Of a DNA stretch of 17,454 nt, positions 7,768-15,715 are shown in pieces (position 1 is the stretch's first letter; the number at the start of each line of letters is the position of its first letter). The position numbers and the translations under genes are program-made. The notes beneath the pieces are model-generated. The model was not told the origin of the DNA, ran no database searches, and saw only the letters and a program-made list of their open reading frames with translations. Origin of the DNA: JBEEJZ01 sp041168905 (GTDB lineage: Bacteria > Pseudomonadota > Gammaproteobacteria > Burkholderiales > Burkholderiaceae_C); assembly GCA_041168905.1 (NCBI GenBank), contig JBEEJZ010000128.1, positions 1 through 17,454 on the forward strand. Direction: 5' to 3'.

Positions 7768-8522
7768 CACTGGCTGGCCCTGCTGATGCACTTCAGATAG
7801 CCGTGCACGGTCGCTTCATAGCCCAGCTCAAGGGCATCTGCGATCAGGGCGTGGCCAATCGACACCTCGCATATCCCCTTGACCTGGCTGAGAAAGGGCG
7901 TCAGGTTTTCGCGATTCAGGTCGTGGCCGGCATTCACGCCCAAACCCACAGACTGGGCCGCCCGGGCCGCGCTGGCAAAGCGTTGCAACTGCGCAGTCTC
8001 ATCAGCGGTACCCCAGGAGGCTGCGTAAGGCTCGGTATACAACTCGACCCGATCTGCACCTACGTCTCTGGCTCCCGCCATGGCCTGCTCGTCGGCATCC
8101 ATGAACAGGCTGACTCGCACGCCCAGGTCTTGCGCCTCGCGGATCAACGGCACCAAACGGGTGGCGTCTGCCGGGAAACGCCAGCCGTGGTCACTGGTGA
8201 ATTGGTCCTCAGAGTCGGGCACAAAGGTGCACTGGTGCGGACGTGCAGCACGCACAAAGCCCATCAGGTTCTGGCAGGGATTGCCTTCTATATTGAACTC
8301 GCGGTCGGGCCAGTCCTTCATCAAGTCCGCCAGATCCATGACATCTGAGGCGCGGATATGACGCTCATCCGGGCGGGGGTGCACGGTGATACCTTGAGCT
8401 CCAGCCTGCAAACACAGGGTAGCCGCACGGGTCACGCTGGGAATGCCAAGATGGCGGGTGTTGCGCACCAGCGCCACCTTGTTGAGGTTGACGGACAGCG
8501 CCGTTGAAAGATTCTTGGTCAT
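7767..8522 (-). CDS. pdxJ: pyridoxine 5'-phosphate synthase
   Basis: PdxJ condenses 1-deoxy-D-xylulose 5-phosphate with 3-amino-2-oxopropyl phosphate to form pyridoxine 5'-phosphate, the ring-closing step of B6 synthesis. The 251-residue TIM barrel shows ITVHPRPDERHI with active-site H48, RVELYTEPYA with E160, and GLGVNAGHDLN with H200. The N-terminal strand reads SVNLNKVALVRN, where E. coli has a VNIDHIATLRN-type sequence; I recall the NLNK form as the usual one in Comamonadaceae. The ATG at 8522 lies 25 bases after recO and has no strong ribosome binding site. Its TGA shares one base with the chosen acpS ATG. Confidence 0.97.
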   Translation of the reverse strand: MTKNLSTALSVNLNKVALVRNTRHLGIPSVTRAATLCLQAGAQGITVHPRPDERHIRASDVMDLADLMKDWPDREFNIEGNPCQNLMGFVRAARPHQCTFVPDSEDQFTSDHGWRFPADATRLVPLIREAQDLGVRVSLFMDADEQAMAGARDVGADRVELYTEPYAASWGTADETAQLQRFASAARAAQSVGLGVNAGHDLNRENLTPFLSQVKGICEVSIGHALIADALELGYEATVHGYLKCISRASQ

Positions 8523-8547
8523 GGTGATCGTTCAATACTGTCCAGGC

Positions 8548-9297
8548 TCATAGCGACTGCAACTCCATCATCATGCGACGCGTGCGCAAGCTGGAAACGC
8601 CGCAATGGTAATTGAGCAAGCCACGCAATTGAGATTTGAGTTCATTCATGACCTGCGCACAGGCACTCAAAGTGGCGGCAAACCGGCTCGCATCCAGCAA
8701 GGCCTCATCCAACAAGCGCCACTGCTGCCCAGTCAAACTGGCCCGGTCGGTTTCCTGGGCAAATCGCAGGCCACCTTCCGGCACCAGGGTGTAGCGTGCC
8801 TCGCTCTGCAGCGGCTCCAGGCTGGCACTTTGCACGTCCAAGGCGGGCAAAAGACCCACCTCGCGGAGCAGCAGAAGTTCAAAAGCGCGCAACACGGTTT
8901 GCAACATCTCCCCGTGCTCGGCAGCCAACAGGCGAACAGCCATCGCATACACATCGAACAACCCGGGATGCGGGTCGTCCCGGGCCAGCAGGGTCAGCAC
9001 CAACTCGTTGAGATAGTAGCCCGACATCAGGGCATCGCCGGTGGGCATGACATGCCCACCCAGCCATTCCGCACTTTTGAGGGTGCGTATCTCGGCATCG
9101 CCCCCGAAATTGAGTCGCAGCGGCTGCAGAGGCAGTAATACCGGTCGAAAACTGGAAGTTGGACGTTTGGCGCCCTTGGCCACCAAAGCAATGCGCCCAT
9201 GGTGGCGGGTAAAAACCTCCAGAATCAGGCTGGATTCGCTCCAGTCATAGCGATGCAGCACAAACGCCGGTTCATCCGCGATACGCCGCGCCGCCAC
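8548..9297 (-). CDS. recO: DNA repair protein RecO
   Basis: RecO works with RecR (and RecF) to load RecA onto SSB-coated single-stranded DNA in gap repair. The 249-residue protein has the N-terminal OB-fold typical of the family (VLHRYDWSESSLILEVFTR, then GRIALVAKGAKRP), followed by the all-helical C-terminal domain starting near GYYLNELVLTLL. The start is a GTG at 9297, 6 bases after the era stop; the residues right after it already match the family, so no later start is needed. There is no room for a separate promoter, which implies cotranscription with era. The era-recO-pdxJ-acpS order is a known proteobacterial arrangement. Confidence 0.95.
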   Translation of the reverse strand: MAARRIADEPAFVLHRYDWSESSLILEVFTRHHGRIALVAKGAKRPTSSFRPVLLPLQPLRLNFGGDAEIRTLKSAEWLGGHVMPTGDALMSGYYLNELVLTLLARDDPHPGLFDVYAMAVRLLAAEHGEMLQTVLRAFELLLLREVGLLPALDVQSASLEPLQSEARYTLVPEGGLRFAQETDRASLTGQQWRLLDEALLDASRFAATLSACAQVMNELKSQLRGLLNYHCGVSSLRTRRMMMELQSL

Positions 9298-9303
9298 GTC
9301 AGA

Positions 9304-10233
9304 TCACTCGTAGCCAAAGCTGCGCACACGCGCTTCGTCGTCTGCCCAGCCAGAGCGGACCTTGACCCAAAGCTCGATGAACACCTTGGCGTCCAGCAGT
9401 TTTTCAAGCTCGACCCGGGTTTCTGTACCGATGCGCTTGATGCGCTCGCCTTTATCGCCGATGACCATGGCCTTGTGGGAATCACGCTCCACCACAATGG
9501 TGGCGGCAATGCGAACCAATCGCTTTTGCTTGCCCTTGCCAGCTTCTTCCTCAAACTTTTCGATCACGACGGTCGAGGTGTAGGGCAACTCATCGCCGGT
9601 CAATCGAAACAATTTTTCTCGCACGGTTTCCGAAGCCAGAAACTTTTCACTGCGGTCAGTCAACTCATCTTCGGCATACCACCAAGCCTGCTCCGGCAAG
9701 AATTTTTCGCAAATGCCAAACAGACGCTCAATATCTTTGCTGTTCTTGGCCGACATGGGCACAAACTCGGTGAACGGATGGCGCTGCTGCATGTCTTGCA
9801 GCCAAGGCGCGATGTCACCCCGGCGATGAATCTGGTCGAGCTTGTTGGCGATCAGCAAGGTGGGAACGCCCTGGCTCAACAGTGAGAGCACTTTGGCATC
9901 GGCCTGGTTGAATTGGCCGGCTTCGACCACAAACAAGACCAGATCCACATCACCCACAGCGCCTTGCACGGTCTTGTTGAGCGAACGATTCAGGGCGTTG
10001 TTGTGCCGGGTCTGAAAACCGGGGGTATCGACAAACACAAACTGCGTCGCACCCAGGGTGCGCATGCCGGTAATGCGGTGGCGTGTGGTTTGCGCCTTGC
10101 GCGAGGTGATGCTGATCTTTTGACCGACCAAGGCATTGAGCAAAGTGGACTTGCCCACATTGGGCTTGCCCACGATCGCGATCAGGCCGCAACGCTGAGG
10201 CGTCAGTGACTCGGGGGTTTCATTTGTTGGCAT
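9304..10233 (-). CDS. era: GTPase Era
   Basis: Era is an essential GTPase that binds near the 3' end of 16S rRNA and assists small-subunit assembly. In the 309 residues the GTPase motifs are complete: G1 GKPNVGKS at 22-29, G3 DTPG at 69-72, G4 NKLD at 130-133 and G5 SAK at 161-163. The C-terminal KH RNA-binding domain has its GxxG loop in VIGDKGERIK at 257-266. The ATG at 10233 lies inside the end of rnc (14-base overlap) and has AAAGGG upstream. Coupling to rnc is classical, since RNase III and Era both act on ribosomal RNA. Confidence 0.98.
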   Translation of the reverse strand: MPTNETPESLTPQRCGLIAIVGKPNVGKSTLLNALVGQKISITSRKAQTTRHRITGMRTLGATQFVFVDTPGFQTRHNNALNRSLNKTVQGAVGDVDLVLFVVEAGQFNQADAKVLSLLSQGVPTLLIANKLDQIHRRGDIAPWLQDMQQRHPFTEFVPMSAKNSKDIERLFGICEKFLPEQAWWYAEDELTDRSEKFLASETVREKLFRLTGDELPYTSTVVIEKFEEEAGKGKQKRLVRIAATIVVERDSHKAMVIGDKGERIKRIGTETRVELEKLLDAKVFIELWVKVRSGWADDEARVRSFGYE

Positions 10234-10915
10234 GGGAGCCCTTTGTTTTTAGTTGTTGGAGCATGGCAGCGGCAGCGGCCTGCTCACCTGCCCGGCGCGA
10301 CGCACCGATACCACGTTGGGCCAATTCCATTTCGGCGATCAGGCACTCCACATCGAAGCTCTGCTTGTGCGCCTCACCCAGCGTCGCCACAACCCGGTAG
10401 GTGGGAAGCTTCATCTTGCGCCCTTGCAACCACTCTTGCAGTTCGGTTTTGGCGTCTTTTCCAATGGCCTGCATGTGGGGGTTGATCTCTAGCCGGCTGA
10501 ACAGCCGATGCACCAGCGCGCGGGCACCGCCAAATCCGCCATCCATATAGACGGCACCTATGATGGCCTCCAACGCATCTGCCAGGATGGAGGGCCGCTT
10601 ACGCCCACCAGACTTCACCTCGCCTTCACCCAGACGGATGTAGGGCGGCAGGCCGAGTTCGACCGCTAGATGGTGCAAGGTATCTTGTTTGACGAGATTG
10701 GCGCGCACGCGCGAGAGATCGCCCTCAGGCAGGTTTGCCAAACGCTCGAAAAGCAGGTCGGCCACTGCCAGATTCAAGACAGAATCACCCAGAAATTCAA
10801 GTCGCTCGTTGTGATCGGATGAAAAGCTGCGATGCGTCAAAGCCCTCATCAACAAGGCAGGGTCAGAGAAAGTGTGTTGCAAACGATGCTGCAAGTCACG
10901 CAGGGCATCGGTCAC
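10220..10915 (-). CDS. rnc: ribonuclease III
   Basis: RNase III cuts double-stranded RNA, including the rRNA precursor stems and many regulatory duplexes. It has 231 residues, normal for the family. The signature HNERLEFLGDSVL supplies E37, E40 and D44, and DALEAIIGAVYMDGG supplies D113 and E116, completing the two-metal site. The C-terminal double-stranded RNA binding domain runs from about 154 (DAKTELQEWLQ) to the end, with the GASRRAGEQAAAAAML helix. The start is a GTG at 10915 with AGAAGGG upstream (spacing 9), and no in-frame ATG occurs before residue 23. It lies 25 bases after the DUF4845 gene and overlaps era by 14 bases. Confidence 0.98.
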   Translation of the reverse strand: MTDALRDLQHRLQHTFSDPALLMRALTHRSFSSDHNERLEFLGDSVLNLAVADLLFERLANLPEGDLSRVRANLVKQDTLHHLAVELGLPPYIRLGEGEVKSGGRKRPSILADALEAIIGAVYMDGGFGGARALVHRLFSRLEINPHMQAIGKDAKTELQEWLQGRKMKLPTYRVVATLGEAHKQSFDVECLIAEMELAQRGIGASRRAGEQAAAAAMLQQLKTKGSHANK

Positions 10916-10940
10916 GCGTCACAGCCCTTCTCAGTCAACC

Positions 10941-11294
10941 TCATTTCGAACGCCCCTGGTACTTCAAGGTCAGATAAGCCGGGCCAGCCAGGTGAATTTC
11001 GCGTTGATAAGCGAATGCAACCACCGTGCGTTCACCTTCCTTGCTGATGTCAAGGTCACGACCGGAGATGCTGGTAATCCGGTCCACTGCGGCGGACTTG
11101 TCAAACAAGCTACGCACCTCCGCTACCGTGGCACCGGAACTGGCCCGGTTGGCAGCCTTCTCAACAGCCTGATACTCCAGAACCGTCGGAAATACCTGGG
11201 CAGCCACCACCCCCACCATGGCCAGCACACCTCCAACAAAGAGCAGTCCCAGAAAGGAAATGCCGCGCTGCCGGGACTTGATACGAACTGTCAT
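10941..11294 (-). CDS. DUF4845 family small membrane-anchored protein
   Basis: This 117-residue protein has one hydrophobic segment near residues 12-33, after a short basic N-terminus, and a soluble domain of about 80 residues (VLEYQAVEKAANRA through the C-terminus). Sequence style and position between lepB and rnc match the DUF4845 family of beta- and gammaproteobacteria. The N-terminus RQRGISFLGLLFVGG resembles a type IV prepilin leader (basic residues, glycine, then a hydrophobic helix) but lacks the glutamate at position 5 of the mature form. It is probably anchored in the inner membrane with the domain outside. The function is unknown. The ATG at 11294 has one of the best ribosome binding sites in the window. 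Confidence 0.8.
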   Translation of the reverse strand: MTVRIKSRQRGISFLGLLFVGGVLAMVGVVAAQVFPTVLEYQAVEKAANRASSGATVAEVRSLFDKSAAVDRITSISGRDLDISKEGERTVVAFAYQREIHLAGPAYLTLKYQGRSK

Positions 11295-11299
11295 ACCTT

Positions 11300-11305
11300 A
11301 CCTCC
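11300..11305 (-). promoter_or_regulatory. strong ribosome binding site of the DUF4845 gene
   Basis: On the minus strand GGAGGT is followed by AAGGT and then the ATG at 11294, a spacing of 5 bases. It is far closer to consensus than the sites of lepB, lepA, acpS or pdxJ in the same series, so this small protein may be translated well. It fixes the start codon. Confidence 0.75.
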
Positions 11306-11323
11306 GATCATCCAATGATGGTT

Positions 11324-12289
11324 TCAATGAAAGGAACCAATGCGCTTGATATTGCCGAAGTTCATCCACACAAAAAAGGCCTTGCCGACGATGTTTTTGT
11401 CGGGCACAAACCCCCAATAGCGCGAATCCAGGGAGTTATCCCGGTTGTCACCCATCATGAAGTAATGTCCCTCAGGGACCTTGCAAACCACCCCTTCGAT
11501 GCTGTAGCGGCAGTTCTGTCGATTGGGGAACTCTTCTACCCCTGGTACAAACGCAGGGCGGTCATCGTCAATCAGAAGTCGATGCGTACGCTCCGCTAGT
11601 TTTTCTTCAAACTGCTTGAAATAACGCATGGCGTCTTCGTCGAAAAACTCGGGTATCGCAGTCGTGTTGACCGCCTGACCATTGATAGTCAAGCGCTTGT
11701 TCAGGTAGGCCACCTCGTCGCCTGGCAGGCCCACCACTCGTTTGATGTAGTCGAGGCTGGGCTTGGGAGGATACCGAAAGACCATGACGTCGCCACGCTG
11801 AGGTGCGTTGCCCTCAGTGATCTTTTGATTCAGGACCGGTAGACGGATGCCGTAGTGGAACTTGTTCACCAGAATCAGGTCACCAACCAGCAGGGTGGGA
11901 ATCATGGAGCCTGACGGAATCTTGAAAGGCTCGACGACAAAAGAGCGCAACAAAAACACCGTGATGATGACGGGGAACAAGCCAGCGGTCCAATCCAGCC
12001 ACCAGGGTTGGCTCAGCAGTTTGTCGCGTGCCTGCGCCAGATCGGTCTCAACAGGGCTGACACCCAATTTGCTGAGGGCCTCCTGGCGACTTTGTGCCTC
12101 CTGCTCCAACTGGGCGGCAGCCTGCTTGCGCTTGGGCAAAAAATAAAATAATTCCGCCAGCCAATACAGACCGGTCACCAATGAGGCCATGAAAAGCAAG
12201 AGCGCGAAGTTGCCTTCAAAGAAACCAAAATACCAAGCGCCCGCGTAACCGACAAAGGCAGCCAGGACGAGTGATGTCAGGAATTGCAT
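11324..12289 (-). CDS. lepB: signal peptidase I
   Basis: LepB cleaves signal peptides from exported proteins at the outer face of the inner membrane. From the ATG at 12289 it has 321 residues. Membrane segments lie near 3-22, 28-50 and 102-117, with a charged, Gln/Ala-rich cytoplasmic loop at about 53-95. The catalytic serine is S128 in PSGSMIPT. The general base is K183 in DYIKRVVGLPGD. Box E is GDNRDNSLDSRYWG near 280-293. The frame is open further upstream to 12352, but that extension (21 residues, no membrane character) would run inside lepA; the chosen start lies 4 bases after the lepA stop. The lepA-lepB pair is conserved across proteobacteria. Confidence 0.96.
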   Translation of the reverse strand: MQFLTSLVLAAFVGYAGAWYFGFFEGNFALLLFMASLVTGLYWLAELFYFLPKRKQAAAQLEQEAQSRQEALSKLGVSPVETDLAQARDKLLSQPWWLDWTAGLFPVIITVFLLRSFVVEPFKIPSGSMIPTLLVGDLILVNKFHYGIRLPVLNQKITEGNAPQRGDVMVFRYPPKPSLDYIKRVVGLPGDEVAYLNKRLTINGQAVNTTAIPEFFDEDAMRYFKQFEEKLAERTHRLLIDDDRPAFVPGVEEFPNRQNCRYSIEGVVCKVPEGHYFMMGDNRDNSLDSRYWGFVPDKNIVGKAFFVWMNFGNIKRIGSFH

Positions 12290-12293
12290 GGCA

Positions 12294-14105
12294 TCAATCC
12301 TCCACTTGCAAAATGGCCAGGAAGGCTTCCTGGGGTACTTCAACCGAGCCAATTTGCTTCATACGCTTTTTACCCGCTTTCTGTTTTTCGAGGAGCTTGC
12401 GCTTGCGGCTGATGTCACCGCCGTAGCATTTTGCCAGCACGTTTTTCCTCAAGGCCTTGATGGTTTCGCGAGCAATGATGGTCGCACCGATGGCCGCCTG
12501 TATGGCAACGTCGTACATCTGGCGCGAGATGATTTCCCGCATTTTGGCCACCACGGCCCGACCACGGTACTGGGACTGAGAGCGGTGCACGATGATCGAA
12601 AGTGCGTCTACCTTTTCACCATTGAGCAAGATGTCGACCTTGACCACATCCGAGGCGCGGAACTCCTTGAACTCATAGTCCATGGATGCATAGCCGCGAC
12701 TGACGCTCTTGAGCTTGTCGAAGAAGTCCAGCACGATTTCGCCCAACGGCATCTCATAGGTCAGCACCACCTGGCGGCCTTTGTAAGCCATGTTCATTTG
12801 TATGCCGCGTTTCTGATTGGCTAACGTCATGACCACACCCACATACTCTTGCGGCATGTAGAGGTGCACGGTCACGATCGGTTCACGAATCTCGGCGGTT
12901 TTGCCGATTTCGGGCATCTTGGATGGGTTTTCGACCATCAGGACTTCACCGTCACTCTTCATGACTTCGTAGACCACACTGGGGGCAGTCGTGATCAAGT
13001 CCTGATCGAACTCCCGCTCCAATCGTTCCTGCACGATTTCCATGTGCAGCAAACCCAAAAAGCCACAACGGAATCCAAAGCCCAGCGCCTGGGAGACCTC
13101 AGGCTCGTAGTGCAATGATGCGTCGTTGAGTTTGAGCTTTTCAAGCGCATCGCGCAGGGAGTCGTACTCGCTGGCTTCCGTGGGGTACAAGCCCGCAAAA
13201 ACCTGAGGCTGGATTTCCTTGAAACCCGGCAGGGGCTCGGTCGCAGTCAGTGCAGCGCCACCGGTGCCGGGCTTGATCAGCGTCACCGTGTCACCCACCT
13301 TGGCAGCCTGCAGCTCCTTGATACCAGCAATGATGTAACCCACTTCGCCGGCCTCAAGCGATTGGCGCGGCTCGTTGGCAGGCGTGAACACGCCCAGGTT
13401 GTCCGCGTTGTAGGTGGCGCCGGAGGCCATCATCTTGATGCGCTCGCCCTTGGCCAGACGACCATCGACCACCCGCACCAGCATCACGACACCGACGTAG
13501 CTGTCAAACCAGCTGTCGATGATCATGGCCCGCAGCGGACCAGCAGGATTGCCCTTGGGGGCAGGAATCTTGGCAACGATGGCTTCCAGAATGTCATCAA
13601 TGCCCAAGCCCGTCTTCGCCGAACACACAATGGCATCGGTGGCGTCAATGCCGATCACATCCTCAATCTCGCTGCGAGCGTTATCGGGGTCTGCATTCGG
13701 TAAATCGATCTTGTTCAGCACGGGCAGCACTTCAACATCCAGATCGAGCGCGGTGTAGCAATTGGCCACGGTCTGCGCCTCGACCCCCTGGCTTGCGTCT
13801 ACCACCAGCAAGGCCCCCTCACAGGCCGACAGGGAACGCGACACCTCGTAGGAAAAGTCAACGTGGCCGGGGGTATCAATCAGGTTGAGGTTGTAAACAT
13901 GCCCATCGCGAGCCTTGTAATGCAGTGCCGCAGTCTGAGCCTTGATGGTGATGCCACGCTCTTTCTCGATATCCATCGAATCAAGAACCTGGGCCTCCAT
14001 TTCACGCTCCTGCAAACCACCGCAGCGCTGGATCAGGCGATCCGCCAAGGTTGATTTACCGTGGTCGATGTGGGCAATGATCGAGAAATTTCTGATGTGA
14101 TTCAT
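12294..14105 (-). CDS. lepA: elongation factor 4 (LepA), ribosome-associated GTPase
   Basis: LepA is an EF-G-like GTPase linked to back-translocation and to 30S assembly. From the ATG at 14105 it has 603 residues, about the family norm. The start MNHIRNFSIIAHIDHGKS is the classic N-terminus with G1 at about 11-18. G3 is DTPGH at 77-81, and an NKID G4 motif follows in VLPVLNKIDLP. The LepA-specific C-terminal domain is visible in RETIKALRKNVLAKCYGGD and SRKRKLLEKQKAGKKRMK. An upstream ATG at 14162 would add 19 unrelated residues and lies inside a terminator-like hairpin, so I reject it. No good ribosome binding site precedes either start. lepB follows after 4 bases. Confidence 0.98.
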   Translation of the reverse strand: MNHIRNFSIIAHIDHGKSTLADRLIQRCGGLQEREMEAQVLDSMDIEKERGITIKAQTAALHYKARDGHVYNLNLIDTPGHVDFSYEVSRSLSACEGALLVVDASQGVEAQTVANCYTALDLDVEVLPVLNKIDLPNADPDNARSEIEDVIGIDATDAIVCSAKTGLGIDDILEAIVAKIPAPKGNPAGPLRAMIIDSWFDSYVGVVMLVRVVDGRLAKGERIKMMASGATYNADNLGVFTPANEPRQSLEAGEVGYIIAGIKELQAAKVGDTVTLIKPGTGGAALTATEPLPGFKEIQPQVFAGLYPTEASEYDSLRDALEKLKLNDASLHYEPEVSQALGFGFRCGFLGLLHMEIVQERLEREFDQDLITTAPSVVYEVMKSDGEVLMVENPSKMPEIGKTAEIREPIVTVHLYMPQEYVGVVMTLANQKRGIQMNMAYKGRQVVLTYEMPLGEIVLDFFDKLKSVSRGYASMDYEFKEFRASDVVKVDILLNGEKVDALSIIVHRSQSQYRGRAVVAKMREIISRQMYDVAIQAAIGATIIARETIKALRKNVLAKCYGGDISRKRKLLEKQKAGKKRMKQIGSVEVPQEAFLAILQVED

Positions 14106-14149
14106 CAAGGGAGCCGATGAGAAAGTGGACTGGAAATACGGGGCGCATG

Positions 14150-14181
14150 AAAAAGGGCGCATCGGGTGAGGACGCGCCCTT
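14150..14181 (-). terminator. intrinsic terminator-like hairpin after degP, before lepA
   Basis: On the minus strand AAGGGCGC (14181-14174) pairs with GCGCCCTT (14160-14153), giving an 8-bp stem with a 13-base loop. The T run reads TTTTT through 14150, with its first two bases in the stem. This fits a rho-independent terminator for degP transcripts, 71 bases after the degP stop. The lepA start is only about 45 bases further on, so either lepA has its own promoter overlapping this site or read-through is partial. Confidence 0.65.
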
Positions 14182-14194
14182 GACCAAGTTGTGG

Positions 14195-14222
14195 ATTTTA
14201 ACGAATACCGTTCAGGTGACAG
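14195..14222 (-). promoter_or_regulatory. possible sigma-70-type promoter for lepA
   Basis: Minus-strand CTGTCA (14222-14217) and TAAAAT (14200-14195) are separated by 16 bases and match the -35 and -10 consensus at 4 and 5 of 6 positions. The transcript would begin near 14188, immediately before the terminator-like hairpin, leaving that hairpin at the very 5' end of the lepA leader. It is read by eye only, and such matches occur by chance. Confidence 0.25.
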
Positions 14223-14251
14223 GCCGTGGGCGACTTGCCATCCGCCTTAAG

Positions 14252-15715
14252 TCAGCGCGCCGATCGGATCAGGGCGAATTGGGCCCACTCCCCTCGCCGG
14301 AACAACACGCTGACGGGACGGGACTTGTCCAGCTTGGTAATCACAGCTTCAAATTCACGCACGCTATTGAGCTCGGTATTTGCCACCGCCACAATCACGT
14401 CGCCCTCGCGCAGTCCCGCACGGGCCGCAGCATCGGTCGCGGCATCCACCTTCACGCCACCCCGGATCTTGAGGGATTTCTTGAGCTCAGCCGGCACTTC
14501 GCTGACAACCAAGCCCAGCGCTTGGGCTGCGCCGGAAGTCTTGGGCTTGGTGTCGCGCTCGGCCTCGGGCTTGCTGGGCTTGTCGGCCTCAATTTCAGCA
14601 ATCACCACCTGCAAGTCACGCGCTGACCCGCGCCGGAATACAGTCAAAGTGCTTTTGGAGCCAGGCTTGGTAGAACCGACCATACGCGGCAGGTCGCTGG
14701 ATTTCTCAATGGCTTTACCCTCAAACTTGATGATGATGTCGCCCGCTTCGATACCCGCCTTTTCAGCTGGAGAGCCCGCCTCAACGCCCCGCACCAGTGC
14801 GCCCTGAGGCTTGCCCAGGCCAATCGACTCGGCAACATCCTTGGTGACCTGATCAATCTGCACACCGATGCGACCACGGGACACCCGACCTGATGCACGC
14901 AACTGATCACTGACCCGAGTCGCTTCGTCGATAGGAATGGCAAAGGAGATTCCCATGGACCCACCCGAGCGTGAATAGATCTGACTGTTGATGCCAACCA
15001 CTTCACCCCGCATGTTGATGAGCGGCCCGCCGGAATTGCCGGGATTGATCGCCACGTCAGTCTGGATAAATGGGAGATAGTCGCCCGTGTCGCGTTGCTT
15101 TGCGCTCACGATGCCGGCTGTCACGGTGCTGTCCAGACCAAAGGGCGAACCTATCGCCATGACCCATTCGCCCACCTTCAAGCGGCTGACATCTCCCAGC
15201 TTCACAAACGGCAACCCAGTGGCGTCAATCTTCACCACCGCGACGTCGGATCGCTTGTCTGCTCCTACCAGCCGCGCCTTGAATTCGCGCTTGTCGGTAA
15301 GGGTCACCACCACCTCGTCCGCACCATCCACCACGTGCGCATTGGTCATGATGAAGCCGTCCTGAGACAGGATGAAACCTGAGCCTACCCCCTTGGGCTG
15401 CTCTTCGGACTGCGGTGTTTGAGGCCGATTGGGCCGGGGGGCTTGTCTGGGCACATTGGGAACGGGCAAACCAAAGCGCCGGAACAATTCGAGCATGTCC
15501 TCGTCAGGCGCACTACCGTTGTCGTTGCCGACCACGACCTTCTCCATGGTCCGAATATTGACAACCGAAGGGCCAACCTGCTCCACCAGGTCCGTGAAGT
15601 CAGGCAGGGCCCGCGTTTGAGCTTCAGCGGGTGCCAAGGCCACGAGAGTTGCAGCAGTGCTGATGACCGCCGTAGCGAGCCACGACATGAGCGAAACACG
15701 CTTGATTCTGAACAT
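14252..15715 (-). CDS. mucD: periplasmic Do-type serine protease/chaperone (DegP/DegQ/MucD family)
   Basis: This HtrA-family protease degrades or holds misfolded envelope proteins. From the ATG at 15715 it has 487 residues. A signal peptide is clear: MFRIKR, a hydrophobic stretch to about residue 28, and a likely cut after APAEA. The catalytic triad is intact: H127 in TNAHVV, D157 in KRSDVAVVK, S228 in NPGNSGGPL. A proline-rich loop occupies about 88-107. Two PDZ domains follow, near 280-375 and 395-480, joined by a Lys/Glu-rich linker. The frame allows a TTG start at 15730, but the ATG has GAAAGGG 6 bases upstream and starts the signal peptide directly. Position before lepA-lepB matches MucD, yet the usual sigma-E genes are absent upstream. 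Confidence 0.95.
   Translation of the reverse strand: MFRIKRVSLMSWLATAVISTAATLVALAPAEAQTRALPDFTDLVEQVGPSVVNIRTMEKVVVGNDNGSAPDEDMLELFRRFGLPVPNVPRQAPRPNRPQTPQSEEQPKGVGSGFILSQDGFIMTNAHVVDGADEVVVTLTDKREFKARLVGADKRSDVAVVKIDATGLPFVKLGDVSRLKVGEWVMAIGSPFGLDSTVTAGIVSAKQRDTGDYLPFIQTDVAINPGNSGGPLINMRGEVVGINSQIYSRSGGSMGISFAIPIDEATRVSDQLRASGRVSRGRIGVQIDQVTKDVAESIGLGKPQGALVRGVEAGSPAEKAGIEAGDIIIKFEGKAIEKSSDLPRMVGSTKPGSKSTLTVFRRGSARDLQVVIAEIEADKPSKPEAERDTKPKTSGAAQALGLVVSEVPAELKKSLKIRGGVKVDAATDAAARAGLREGDVIVAVANTELNSVREFEAVITKLDKSRPVSVLFRRGEWAQFALIRSAR

Noticed and set aside
7620..8348. 242-residue plus-strand frame opposite acpS and pdxJ
   Set aside because: It spans two genes whose catalytic motifs are intact on the other strand, so it is a frame shadow.
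12290..12352. N-terminal extension of LepB into the end of lepA
   Set aside because: The first membrane helix of signal peptidase I begins at the ATG at 12289; the 21 extra residues are basic and overlap lepA coding sequence.
14106..14162. N-terminal extension of LepA from an ATG at 14162
   Set aside because: The 19 added residues do not resemble LepA, the family starts at MNHIRNFSII, and the ATG falls in a terminator-like hairpin.
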